This document shows, one piece after another, positions 27,101-43,267 of a DNA stretch of 64,000 nt. Below the pieces are notes generated by a model that saw only the letters and a program-made list of their open reading frames with translations, was not told the DNA's origin and did not search any database. Each line of letters opens with the position of its first letter. The stretch's first letter is position 1. The stretch is from the NCBI RefSeq assembly GCF_036785885.1, contig NC_092326.1:42990287-43054286 (forward strand), written 5' to 3'. The translations under genes were made by a program, and so were the position numbers. The stretch is from Coffea arabica (taxonomy: Eukaryota; Streptophyta; Magnoliopsida; Gentianales; Rubiaceae).

Positions 27101-29866
27101 TTACACAAATTTGTGCAGGAATTGTAGCTTTATGGTAGATTAACAGTATATAATGGTCATATTTAGCATTCTGTAGCATAAACTCTAGTTCAGAAAAGTG
27201 AAGAGAAGGGTCGATTTCAAAGTTCTTTGCAATCCTCATTCTCCAATACGTGGGGATCAAGGAATAGATGCTGAGAACAACAGGAAAAAAGGTTCTTGTC
27301 CAATTCATTATGTTTTAAGCAGCAAAAGGTGGAGCTAACTCTAGATAGCATTATTTAAGTTGAATAAGAACATGTCAATCTTCAACTTGATGACAAAAAA
27401 AGCCATGTTTTTCTCCATTTTGTCTTTCAAAGACATAGATTTATGTTCTTGGGAAGCTTGAGAACCAACTCATGGCATCAGTTACGAATGGGAGGAAATG
27501 GGTAAATAAACAGGAAGAAACACTTGAACCAAATGGATGACTTTTGGGTATTAGCTCATGTCAAAGAAATCTATATCATTTTCATCTATTTTCTTATTTA
27601 TTTTTTTTAAATACTGCTTTTTTTTTTGTTTTGTGTGTGTTGGGGGGGGGAGGGGTGCTGCCAGTGGCGTTCATCATGGTTTTGCAATGATTCTCAGGAA
27701 ACCTTAATGATGCCTGATCACTTTGTGAGGTACACAAGTGAGTTTTCCTTTTTCAGCATCTCACGTCGAAAATTTACAGCAGCTTGCACTGCATGCCTCC
27801 TATCCATTACCATGGCATGCATACAGTTATAACATTTTTATTTAAAGAATTTATTGTTCGTTTGATGATATAGTCTGAGGGCTTTGTTACTGTTCTTTCT
27901 TGTGCAAAATTAACATGTCAATGTCAAGTTGCTTTGTTAGTCTTTGATATTATACTGTCTTCCTTCTCTGTACATGTGCTTGCATTGGAATAGGATGTGA
28001 ATTCATCCTCAATGATGTACTACTGATCTTATTGACTTTTCAGGTCTAAAACTCATCAGAAGAGGAAAGCTTCAGATGTCTCAGGGCAAAAAGAGAAAAT
28101 TCTTGACTTGTGAGTCAGATATTGCACTGCCATTATTATGAAAATAGCCCCACATGTTTCATCAGCTTTTGAAATTGATTGACAGGTCACCATCATCTCA
28201 AGCAAGAGGCAAAAGAACCCCAAGGAAAAATGTAAAGCATGGAAAAGCGGATGTGTCAAAGGATCAAGTACAGGCTTCTTTTGAGAGTGGAGGCAGTCCA
28301 AATTTGCCAGACCCTGTACCTGAAAAGTCTGAAGATGCAGACTCTGATGAAGGTTATCATTTTTTTCCTTTTACGCCTTGTGTTCTCGGGAAGTAAATTA
28401 TTTAGTTACGACTTAAGCTGTCAATTTTTTATTGAAGCATTTATTTTTTTTAAATGACATAACCAGTCCTGTTGGTTTTCAATTGCAAAAGTTTCATTTG
28501 ATAAATATAAATGGTACAATCGGGATAAGGATGCTTGATTAATTTGAGTCATTTCCTTGTTCCTCCACTTGGATGGCTATACCAGGTTTTCCTGGCCATT
28601 AGATAAACTAACAAGTATGATCTGTAAATTTACAATAAGCTCAGGACCAAGATGAGTTGGTTTTATAGATACGTCTTTATGGATAAGGGTATTTCTTGAG
28701 ATATCACCGAGTGTGAGGTTTATGGGCCTTAGTGGGACTGTCTTCTTCAGTTTTTGTGATGTTGTACAAGTTTGTAAAATATTGTGTTTAATGATCCGGG
28801 CTGAAGAATTAAGGAATTGAGGAAGCTAGGAGGGAAGGGAAGATAAACTCCTGTATATAGATGCAGCTTATGTAGTGCTTACGGACGACTAACTGAGCTA
28901 TTACAACTGTGAGTAACTAACTATTCTGGCAATATTACAAATTTTCCTAGGTAACTTCTTTAAATGATGATCCAGCCTTGATGATCTGATAATGAACTGT
29001 TGATTATGAAATTTTATGTTCACATTATTGTGCTTGATGGTTTGGATCATAACATTGTGTTAATGATCTCATGTTTCATGGGGATTCGACTGTTAGGGGG
29101 TATTTTGGTAATATGGTAGCTGCTGAAAATGGGTTTCAGCTGTGGCCTGTATAATTTTGGTTCAATTTACCTGATGTCTCAATTTACTGAGTTTGAAAAT
29201 TTTGTTTTGAATGCATGTTTAAGAAGTTTGTTTTGCTTGTTATATCTTTTTATGTCAAATAATAGCTAGTTGCTTTGTAAAGTACAGAGTGATGCTGTTT
29301 GTGGTTATAATTCTCAGTATGTTTCATGACTATTCCAGAAAGGCAACAAAGTGTTGGTGGGGAGAAGGGTTTTGCGAGTAGCGAACAAAATGAAAAGGAT
29401 GAAGGTTCAGTTTCTGAAGGAAAAGAGGAAGAAGATGCTGAGAACATGTCAATTGACTCGGCCAAGGCCCAGGAAGAATCATCTTCTGAAGCTAAACCGG
29501 CTGAGGGTGTAACTGAATCCTTGCATGGTGATGGATCTGACAAGGAAGAGGTTTCTTCGTCAGATGAAGAAAAGAAGCCAGCAGTGACAAGGGATGCAGT
29601 GGAGAAATCAGATTCTGAAGATGTTCATGGGGACGATGCGGGTATATTTGGTAAAGAACAGCATATGTCTGATGAGAAAACTGGTTCTGCAGACGAGGAA
29701 ATCTCTGATGATGAACCTTTGGTAGTGAATACTTTTGTCTTTCTGTTACATTATAATAATGTGTTCCATATCCCAGCGAGTACGTGCTCTGCATTCTGAT
29801 ACATGTATATGTTGTATGCAGTCTGCGTGGAAGCGTCGAGTAGGGAAATCGGCTGAAGGCAAATAG
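9157..29866 (+). CDS. PDS5A: Sister chromatid cohesion protein PDS5A, HEAT repeats plus Tudor-like module
   Basis: PDS5 binds the cohesin ring on chromatin and controls its loading, release and acetylation; plant members also act in meiosis and DNA repair. 34 exons join into 1689 aa: 9157-9252, 11030-11233, 11341-11522, 12582-12708, 12813-13031, 13431-13647, 13725-13870, 13972-14117, 14214-14363, 14467-14515, 14603-14794, 14879-15061, 15807-15961, 16039-16165, 16304-16453, 16546-16605, 16813-16949, 17026-17143, 17272-17403, 17535-17734, 19650-19806, 20026-20172, 20814-20867, 21198-21278, 21444-22067, 22178-22282, 25061-25140, 25688-25739, 25865-25945, 26027-26064, 28044-28109, 28186-28352, 29339-29721, 29822-29866. 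All introns read GT-AG and phases agree. Residues 1 to about 1150 are alpha-helical HEAT-type sequence with family hallmarks (KYRSCVVMLDLECDDL, DRVVEVRMSVL, KQAKYAVHALASITKDDG, DKAHLRLAAAKAVLRLS). Residues about 1180-1385 are basic and disordered with PKRRRSSSS. A Tudor-like module lies at about 1396-1455 (GCRIKVWWPMDKRFYEG, ILYDDGDVEVL). The tail is acidic and Ser-rich and ends SAWKRRVGKSAEGK. The start is the first ATG in frame. Length and order match Arabidopsis PDS5A (At5g47690). Confidence 0.95.
13271..13391 (+). repeat. Tandem duplication of a 60-61 base unit in PDS5A intron 5
   Basis: Copy 1 (13271-13330) and copy 2 (13331-13391) are nearly identical. Both start TTCAGGATA and end with TTTCCCAAATTCAGATT, differing by a few substitutions and one base of length. 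The duplication ends 39 bases before the exon 6 acceptor at 13430, in the region that normally carries the branch point. Confidence 0.85.
17735..19649 (+). other. PDS5A intron 20 (1.9 kb)
   Basis: One of three long introns in the gene. It is AT-rich with no open frame of recognisable family. Part of it (about 19000-19400) is less AT-biased, with segments such as CCCCCTTAATCCCCCTCAGGG, and may derive from an inserted sequence, but I could not identify the source. Confidence 0.5.
22283..25060 (+). other. PDS5A intron 26 (2.8 kb), directly before the Tudor-module exons
   Basis: This is the longest intron of the gene. It separates the basic linker from the exons coding the Tudor-like module. The sequence is AT-rich with no gene recognised on either strand. 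It contains the 24-base perfect palindrome at 24874-24897. Confidence 0.6.
24874..24897. repeat. 24-base perfect palindrome
   Basis: The half-site TACAGTAGGAAC is followed without spacer by its exact reverse complement. An 11-base direct copy of part of it (AGTAGGAACGT) recurs at 24916-24926 after an A-run. It lies in PDS5A intron 26. Confidence 0.9.
26065..28043 (+). other. PDS5A intron 30 (2.0 kb)
   Basis: A long AT-rich intron follows the 38-base exon 30. Two open frames on the minus strand at 26679-27308 have no recognisable family and look like chance frames. A G-rich run (about nine G) is near 27642-27651. Confidence 0.5.
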
Positions 29867-31713
29867 GGCAGCAGTAATGACAACGTTCCTATAGATTCTC
29901 CTGTGTCATTTTGTAGAAGTGCAACATAGACAAATATTTCATTTTGACTCAAATCAAGTTGGTGCAATCCGTACAAGCCTGACTGCGCTGCTAATGCTCT
30001 TAATGATATTTCAGTTGACAGCATACTTCAAATAAATGGTCGGAAGCATAGTTTCCTGCACAGGATTGTAGCATTGCCAGAAGCAGCAGATTTTATAGGA
30101 CATAAGAAGAGACATTTCTGTATAGATGCAGGAATGGATGTGCAGTTTGAAATAGATCAGCAGTTGTCGAGAGTATTTTGTACAGCTACACAATTTGGCA
30201 TAATGTAGTGCAGCCGGGGTTGTTATGGCTTAGCTTTTCATTTGTATATTCCTAGCTAGAGCTAGCTAGCTTAAAAAATGAGACTGATGTAAGTAAGTGC
30301 ATGCTGTTACCTGAATTCATTTTTGTAGACACACCCCTCCGTCCGTCCAGCCAGCTATGGATGTTGTTATTAATGTATTGGAGCATGGAGTGTGTACATT
30401 TGTGGCCCGCCAGCCTTCCCAGTAATTTTTTCAAGAGAGAAGCAGTCGAACAAGGGGCTAAATCATATGAAGTCTGAGGACTAGGATTTGTTTTGGTAGA
30501 AAGGTTGAACGTAACGTAGGTTTTGAGTCCTTTGACCTAACCCATTTAGTGGAGTACTTCTTTATGTCCTGGAAAAAAGAAAGGAACCTTTTACATTACA
30601 GGCCATCTTCTTCCGCCCAGACTTTAATTGAGTAATAATAAACCGCGGGAAATGCGACAGATTAGAATCTGTGATATGTGGGGATAAAGAACAAAAAAAA
30701 GTCTGATTTGCAGCAGGATGCCCTCAAGCGTCCAAGAAAAGAAACCTAAATGCAGACAAAACACGAGGGACAAAAGCAACGACTTGAAGTTGAAGGATGT
30801 CTCTGCCGGTTGGTAAAGTACGGTAATAATAATAATTAATGTTTACTGATTTACAATCCAGCAAATGGATAATGATTGATAAAACGGCAGAGAAAACGCG
30901 GCAATTAAAGAATCCAATTCCGCATCACCGGTCCAATGGGTTCAAAGCGACAGCCACTGAGGTAAGGAATGAGGCGCCGCACTACGCTACACTACAATAC
31001 TTGATGGTCGAAACTAAGGACTCAGGACCAATGAAAATCACACGACTCGCGTCAACAGAATCCCATATTCCCCACCTTGGATGTATATAGCTTTGGACCA
31101 AAACTTCCGACGGCCTGCCTACACAGTCGACACCTCCAAGCTCCAACAACAACCCAGAAAAGGAAAAAAAAGGGGGGGAGATTTAAGGAGATCACAGGAC
31201 AGGACAGGACAGGACAGACTTGGTGAGGGTGAGGCTATCTTCCTATATTATGCCCATTTTAGTTCTTCAATTTCCTTTCCTCTAAATTTTCTCCCTTTGT
31301 GTCGCTACTGCTCTTCCTCTCTTTTCCTATTCTTTTTCCTTTTCCCAGCAAAAAAAAGGGACCTTTTTTCAGTTGCTTCTTCTTTTACGCTTGTTGAATG
31401 AATGAAGGTAGTAGCTTCGACTCTTTAACTAATCCAGCAATCTGGAAGAAAATTCAGTTTAAAAAAAAAGGTCTTTGCTTAGTAGTACTAGTAGGGTAAT
31501 AGTCTTTCGTTTCCTGTCTGATTGCTTCCATTGCCAGAAGTAGAACGAAAGAAGCAAGTAGAAAGTAGAGTAGTTATCTTTAGCAGCTTCATGATGCAAA
31601 ATATTTTCCTACCTACCCTATCTGTCCGTCTCTAATTAGTACTCGTGCATCGAATAATGGAAATGCAGCTAAACTCTAGCCTACCACTCTGAAATCAAAA
31701 CACGGGAGAAGCA
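29867..31713. other. Intergenic region, PDS5A 3' end to C2-gene promoter
   Basis: The 1.85 kb hold the PDS5A 3' UTR and the upstream region of the C2 gene. A pyrimidine-rich stretch at about 31260-31390 and an (ACAGG)n pentamer repeat at about 31194-31217 precede the C2 start codon. Nothing gene-like is seen. Confidence 0.6.
31194..31217. repeat. (ACAGG)n pentamer microsatellite
   Basis: About five uninterrupted ACAGG units lie some 500 bases before the C2-domain gene start, probably in its promoter or 5' UTR. Confidence 0.85.
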
Positions 31714-34700
31714 ATGGGGCAGATTAAAGTAGAGGTAGTACACGGGAAAAGACTGGTGATCAGGGATTTCAAGAGCAGTGATCCTTATGTCCTTCTCAAG
31801 CTTGGAAATCAGGTTTTTTTCCTATGCATTTTACTACTCTCCTATACACCGCCTTCTGTCATATTTTTCTTGATGCATTTGCATCATTCCTTTTTATTGC
31901 TTTTGCTTTCCTTCATTCCCCCCCCCCCCCCCCCCAAAAAAAACCAATATTTTTGTTTTTGTTTTTGTGTGCTTTTTGGTTTCTTACACAATTAGATGGG
32001 ATATGAATTGCTGCAGAAATCACCATTTTATTACCTGTAATCAGCGCTACATCCTGGAGGCCTATTCCACATAATTTTGTCCTTAATAATTCTGCCTTGT
32101 GAGATCTCCACATCTATTTCGTTCTTATGCTGAATGTTGACATATTCGTGTCTGTAAATTACACCGCATTTTGAATTATGTTGTTGAATGCATCCAGTTA
32201 TTTTGTTTTACATTATCTCAAATCACTTTGCTCCATCAAGAATCAATTTTTGTATCCTCTTATTTGCACCAGACAGCAAAAACCAAAGTTATAAACAGCT
32301 GTCTCAATCCCGTTTGGAATGAAGAGTTTAGTTTCACCTTCTCTGAACCTGTTGGAGTTCTCAAGCTGGTTAGTCTCTTCTATTGACAATATCCTCTCTT
32401 GATCTGTGGCACGACTTTTTTGTTCCATTTTCATTTTCAAACTGTTTATGGTCATTATTGAGATAAAGGACAACGTGAGTGCAGCCTCACCTCTGCATGA
32501 ACGGAAGCTGTTTCTCCAGTTATTATACCTTAATGTTAAATGAGTTTGTAATCCTATGTGTGGAATTAACCTTCTGCATCAACATGGATATATACCCGTA
32601 TTGACTCACAAGCCTGCACAGGATTTTCAGCTGACATTTTGGATCAGTACACATGTAACAAACATTTAAGGTGAAATTTCATTAATTAATGGTATATTAG
32701 ATATATTCATACGCTTGCATGTCATCAATGATAATGCTGCATTCTTCAACTATATAAAAATTTCCATTGATGTGTCATTGAGCTATGTACTTGTTGCCAC
32801 ATGGTCATAATTATCTGAAAGAATGTCTTCAACTGGTCATTCCATAAAAGACCAACTTTCTTGATGCTGCATGTACAATAACTGTATTGGAAAGTAAGAA
32901 CATGAGATTGACCATGAAATAATTAATCCTTACTGTTTATAAGTGAAAATCCAGACTGCAGAGGAGAGGACAACTGAGGGAGTAAACAAATGAATCACTT
33001 TTGACAGCATACATCCTTCAAATCTCAAAACTTAGAATCTTGCAGTTGGAATAAGACTAAAGCTTGAACAAAGTGTTCGCATTGCCCCCGCAATTACATT
33101 TGAAATACCTTTTTCACTAATACAAAAGGTGCTGGATTGGGGAAGAATGGGCTGGTGGAAAACTTACTATTGTTAGATCTCAGCATGAGGAAATCGTGAA
33201 GTAGTCACCTTATATGCCACTGTTAATTTCCTAAGAATGATGTTCATATACAGTACAGGCCTTTTATAATTATAAAAATGGTCATTCCAAAACAAGAATT
33301 GATCACAAAATGGTATTCTGGAGCTAGATTTAATTCCTTTTATTGTCAGAACATTCCAATTTTCAGTGGATGATAGTTGTGAGTACTCGGCTGTTAGTAA
33401 ATGTTGAAACTGTCATCATTTTAATCTGAGCCAAAATGTAGGAAAAAGCTTCATTTTTATACCAGATTCACCATGATACCTGTGTTTATCATATATGTAA
33501 CTCTGTATCTTGTGGCAATACTAAAATTGGTCTTCCAAATTGCTTCATGCTAGAAATGGGTTCAGTTAGCGGTAAAAAGGAATTTATGTAAAGCATTAAC
33601 AGGAGAAGATACCCCATCATGATGATGTATTAGAAAACGATTGTAGGAGTGCCACTAAAATCATCCCCTGAACTTTGTCATTGTAAGGTAGGAAACTTCC
33701 ATAGCTTCTCTCCTCTCTTTTTCATTTTCAGAACAATAATGAGCTAGATGTTTCTTGTCTGGTTGGTGTCTTTGGAGATAACCTGGCCATTATAGTTTGT
33801 AACTGCAAGCAAGTTAACAAAATTTCAAACAAATGCTGCTTACTGTACCCTTCAATCTGCTTTGTCTTTAGCAGCCTAGGCAAACTGCCACTCAAATTTC
33901 ATCAAAATATGTGCTGTTGTAAATAAGTCCAACGGGGAGCTGGTATTTTCCACCCTCCTCCTTGAAATCTTTTCGAGACATCAAAGTTTGAAACACTTTG
34001 AGATTCTAATGTGGGATTTAAGCTTGTGAAGTTTTATATTGATGCAACCTACGAAACAGGAAACAAAAGAAGGAGAAGAGAGAAATGGTAGATGGGAGTC
34101 GTACCCTCCATCTCACACTGTGGTTAGACTTTCACTATCTCCATTCTCTATATTGAGTTTTTGTGATGCTCAAGGTACATGCGTGCACTTCAACTAAACC
34201 AGGAGCTATTGCTGGGATTAAAAAGAGAAGTCATATTGCATATTTTATCTTTCATGCGTTCTAAAAGTTTGGCCAGAGAAGCACATTTTGTTTGTTCGTT
34301 GATGAAGGATGCACTCTTGTAATAGAAAAAAGTTTGAAGCTTAATTGCCAAAAATGAAATAGTAGAGACAAAAGAAGAACCTTCAAATCTGGGACATGAA
34401 TGGCTATTGAACATTTGCTGAAAGTAATCATGAAACTAAAATGCTCACCAGTTAACCGCAACTGATAAAGCTGCATTTTCAATAGGAAGTGTTCGATAAA
34501 GATCGGTTCAAGTCTGATGACAAGATGGGACATGCTGAGCTTAGTCTTCAACCCTTAGTTGCTGCAGCGAGGCTGAAGCAGATACTTAGCGTTGCCACTG
34601 ATGGGATGACCTTGAGAAAGGTTATCCCTGAGAGCGATAACTGTCTGGCCACTGAAAGCTCCATTGTTTGGGCAAATGGTGAGGTGAGGCAAGATGTTTG

Positions 34701-34785
34701 GCTGAGGCTGTGTGATGTGGAATCTGGTGAAGTAGAGTTGAAGATCAAGCTAGTGAATCTTCCTGCAGTTTCCCCAGCAAGGTAG
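31714..34785 (+). CDS. Small single C2-domain protein (CAR-like, At5g47710 type)
   Basis: The protein is almost entirely one C2 domain, a calcium-dependent phospholipid-binding fold acting at membranes. Exons are 31714-31812, 32273-32368 and 34486-34785, all phase 0, giving 164 aa. Loop 1 has RDFKSSDPYV with Asp18 and Asp23. Loop 3 has VFDKDRFKSDDK with Asp69, Asp71 and Asp77. These are the expected calcium ligands, so calcium binding is likely intact. The C-terminal part (VWLRLCDVESGEVELKIKLV) is the shared extension of small plant C2 proteins related to the C2-DOMAIN ABA-RELATED family. I place it with At5g47710 because of sequence and synteny, not with the ten named CAR proteins. Intron 2 is 2.1 kb and otherwise empty. 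A C18 run lies in intron 1. Confidence 0.92.
31918..31935. repeat. C18 homopolymer in intron 1 of the C2 gene
   Basis: Eighteen consecutive C followed by eight A lie on the coding strand, about 105 bases after the exon 1 donor. Confidence 0.9.
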
Positions 34786-35754
34786 TGGGGGAGCAAATGT
34801 TCGGCACAAGTGTTTGATAATCCGTTAATGTGCACAGGAGCTGATGTCGACAGTTGAGAATCTCAGAGTCTAACCTATTCCAGCTATCCTTGGAGTAACG
34901 AAGATTTCAAAGTAGTTTTAATTGTAGTTATGGAGATAGTGGGTCTAAGTTGCTAGTCACTCACTGTGAAACATAATTATGGTTTTCTCTAGCATAAGAT
35001 GTTAAAGAGGGTTGTATGTGAAATGCGTGCAGTATTTGTCTCCGTAAATTTTCATTTTGAATTTGGCATTATCATATGTGGGATGAGGCATCAGAAGACA
35101 GGGTAAAAAGGCTAAATATTGAGCGAGAAAATGCTGCGTTGTGGTTATAATTGTTTAAGGTAGATGAAAGTTGTGCCGATAAAGAAGTTGATAAGTGAAC
35201 ATATGAGGATAAAACCCCCAAAAAAAAAAATTCAAAGGCGGAAACAGCTTCTGTCACTCTAAGAGTCTTTGTTGGGGAAGCAGGTTTACAACATATTATT
35301 GTATTTAATGAGTTCCATCTGACCAAATTCCTTCGTACCAAACAGAAAGATGTCAAAAGTGATGATTGTGAACATAATCAAGACCGTGATTGAAGCTGCA
35401 ACACTTAGAACAATCGATGGGTCAAACACAACAGTAATAAAATTTGAGTCTTCAACCTGTAGAATAAAAATGATATGCTCCATTTGTCATTTCACCCCTT
35501 TTACACCCATTTCATTGATTTATTTTTCCAGCTAACATTTGTTGTTGCTGTCAGAGACTACTGCTGTAAGAAGAAAATCGTAGGCTGGCGGTGGCGGGTT
35601 ACGTGTTACAAATTGCAAGGGGAGTGGAGAAAGAAGCCGCGAGTTGTGAAACGACTCGATTGATAGATAAAGAGAGATTCCAGAGGGCGCCGCTCCAAAA
35701 AGGGGAAGGGCGGTTAAACTTTTGATAGTGCTAGAAAACTAGTATCGCATTCGC
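34786..35754. other. Intergenic region, C2 gene to ALKBH2
   Basis: Just under 1 kb holds the C2-gene 3' UTR and the ALKBH2 promoter. GC content rises toward the ALKBH2 start. No gene or clear repeat is seen. Confidence 0.6.
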
Positions 35755-37238
35755 ATGACGACGGTGACGAACCTTATCCTGAAAGCAGCAGCAGCAGAGA
35801 ATGGTGAAGAAGACCCTGGTGGCGCTGTCGGTGGCGGTTCGGGGACAAGCAGCAGCAGCCGCCGCCGTTCCACATTAGGTTTGGATTTAGGAAATGGAAG
35901 CCAAGTGGTGTGCGTGGCGAGGTTCCTTGGCTACCAGGAGTCGTGGGATTACTTCCACTATCTAAACAAACACATCCCTTGGACCCGTCCAACCATCCGC
36001 GTCTTTGGCCGATCTTCTGTCCAGGTAGGTGCAAAAAAAAAAAAAAATTTTTTTTTTTAAAATTTCAGATTCAATAATGTTTTATCATGCCGATGGTCTT
36101 AATTTGCGGGTTGTTGAGCGAGTTTTGTATGTGGGATTCTGAGATTCACCTGGTTTTCTTTGGCGGGAATACTTTGAAGGTGTTGGGCTTTAACTCATAA
36201 ATAGTACTCTAATACTTTATGCTGGAATTGATTTCTGATGCCTGAATTCTGATGCTGTCTCCTGACTTGATGCCTTCTCACATTTTGCTGTGGGTCATGG
36301 GCCAAATTTAAACAAGCGCCCGCAGCAGCAAATTACACTTGTGTAAACATAGTGATTAATCTTCATTACTGCGGCATTAGACTCGTAGCTCGGAGGCACA
36401 ACCACTTTTGTCGGCTTGAAACGAAGAGGTTTTCTGATTTGTGATTTTCCTGTCCACAGCCCAGAGATGTGTGCTATGTCGCCAGTGAAGGATTGCCAGA
36501 CCTAGCATACAGCGGATACCAGCCTCATGCACATTCCTGGGATGAGTTCCCCCCGCTCAAGGACATTCTGGAAGCAGTATGATTGGTGTTTCTTCAGTTT
36601 GATGGATTTGGCATGCTGCATATGTGTATGTGTGCCTGACTGACTAATTGGCAAACCACGCTGTTGCTATGTTATAGGTCCACAATGCGCTTCCTGGGAG
36701 TTGTTTCAACAGTTTACTGCTGAATAGATACAAAGGCGGAAGTGACTGCGTTAGCTGGCATGCTGATGACGAAAAACTGTATGGTCCAACCCCTGAAATT
36801 GCCTCAGTTTCTTTTGGTTGTGAACGGGAGTTCTTGTTGAAGAGGAAGCCAGGCAAGAATTTTCGAGGTACTCGAAAAACTTGTTACTGAAAAAGGGCGT
36901 TCTTTCCTTAGAATGTGCTTTCCGATGTATGTATATGATGGATGATATATCTGCATTTCATCCATCGGTCGAGAGTCGAATAACGTGTAAAAAGAAATTT
37001 GAAGCACATTAAAAAGAACATTTTATTTCATCTTGTAATGGCAGCAGCCAAGAAGAGAGCAGAGGGCAAAAGGCCAAGGGTCGCTGAACAACACTCGTTC
37101 ACGTTGAAGCATGGGTCGCTTTTGGTGATGAGAGGCTACACTCAGCGGGACTGGCTTCATTCGGTGCCCAGGCGGGCCAAAGCTCAATCCACACGAATTA
37201 ATCTCACCTTTCGACTTGTTCCGTCGCACGCTGGTTGA
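35755..37238 (+). CDS. ALKBH2: DNA oxidative demethylase ALKBH2 (AlkB-type Fe(II)/2-oxoglutarate dioxygenase)
   Basis: It repairs alkylated bases such as 1-methyladenine and 3-methylcytosine in DNA by oxidative demethylation. Exons are 35755-36024, 36460-36576, 36678-36867 and 37045-37238, giving 256 aa. The N-terminal 35 residues are low-complexity. The family core follows: HIPWTRPTIRVFGRS, PRDVCYVAS and SFNSLLLNRYKG-like sequence (here CFNSLLLNRYKGG). Iron ligands are His157 and Asp159 in WHADDEK and His231 in RDWLHSVPRR. The 2-oxoglutarate-binding Arg motif is RINLTFR (Arg243, Arg249). All catalytic residues are present. The exon 4 acceptor is a tandem NAG (GCAGCAG, 37041-37047), so one Ala may be included or left out. 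Between the two halves of the fold lies a short basic insert (AKKRAEGKRPRV). The Arabidopsis orthologue At2g22260 is elsewhere, so this gene is an extra in the syntenic block. Confidence 0.94.
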
Positions 37239-38311
37239 TTGTTGAACCACCTAATTAGTAGATAGATTATTGCTCGCAAGGCTTTTGTTTGCTTGCTCCT
37301 TTTTGTGTTGAAATGAAATTTCGATATCAGTCACTGCGGCTTGATCATACCGTGAAATCAAAGAAGCAATTTTGTATCGGTCAAGAAATTAGCCTTTGTG
37401 TAATGACACTTGATGAATCAAAGACTCGTCGTCCCATGTTTGGCACCATCCCATCATGTTTGGGTGGTCTGGTCTTGAGCTTTGACATGCAGCCTGTTTA
37501 TTTAACGTTGTTGTTGTTGTTATTAAATAAACAACCTGCTTACCAACTCTCTCCCAAATTCGGCACTACCATTAAACCTAACCTACCTGCCGTGCGGACA
37601 AAACTCACAAATTGCTGCTTTACTACTCACTACTACGTATTCTGTGTACTATGTGACGTCGATGAATTTATCCAAACTCGCACGAATCGATAACCACGAC
37701 ATTTAACATTTTGTAGTGTTTGCATTTCCAACAAATATATATATAATAAAAAAAGTTGCTAAAATTAGTACGCTCGCTCGTGCACTAGAATTTAATAGAC
37801 TGCCACTTTGCTCTCTGTGTCTGCGTTCCCCGATTCCACGGAAAGGGTCCTCCGCTCCACCTCCGTGTAGTCTTTGCTTGGTCTTTTCCTGTCTGCAGGA
37901 CTGGAGGCAGAGGGCGGCACGGACGGACTAATTTCAAGATTCTCTCCGCCGGAGACTGTTTTACCGTATCACTTACACACCTTGGTTTTTGGTGGGTCTT
38001 TTCTCGTTTTCGTCCCGATGTACGTTTATACTGCCTGCCCGGTTGCTGTTGATAATTAATTTCATTCTCTTGTTTACAATTAGAGTTGTCCAAGCTGTTG
38101 CTCTATGGATACCTGTACTTCCGTATGAAAATAAACCTTTTTTTTTTTTTTTTTCTCTAACATGCCTCCCAATTCTAAACTCTGAAAACATGTAATAATT
38201 TGCTCTCTCCTAATCCTCTACTATTCCCAATTTTTCCATTTCCTCTGCTGAAACTACTTTTTTTTTTTTTTGGCAGATCATCTTCATCTTGATCGGGGAC
38301 TAGAGACCTCC
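37239..38311. promoter_or_regulatory. ALKBH2 3' end and AACT1 upstream region
   Basis: About 1.07 kb lies between two genes on the same strand. A long T-run followed by GGCAG at 38271-38276 looks like a splice acceptor 35 bases before the AACT1 start codon, so a 5' UTR intron is likely; the matching donor was not fixed. Nothing else gene-like is seen. Confidence 0.5.

Positions 38312-43267
<4,956 letters not shown>

Noticed and set aside
26679-27308. Two minus-strand open frames inside PDS5A intron 30
   Set aside because: Sequences resemble no known family, and AT-rich introns often hold such frames.
28970-29010. ATGATGA and CTGA boxes suggesting an intronic C/D snoRNA
   Set aside because: The boxes are too close together, and no terminal stem or guide element is visible.
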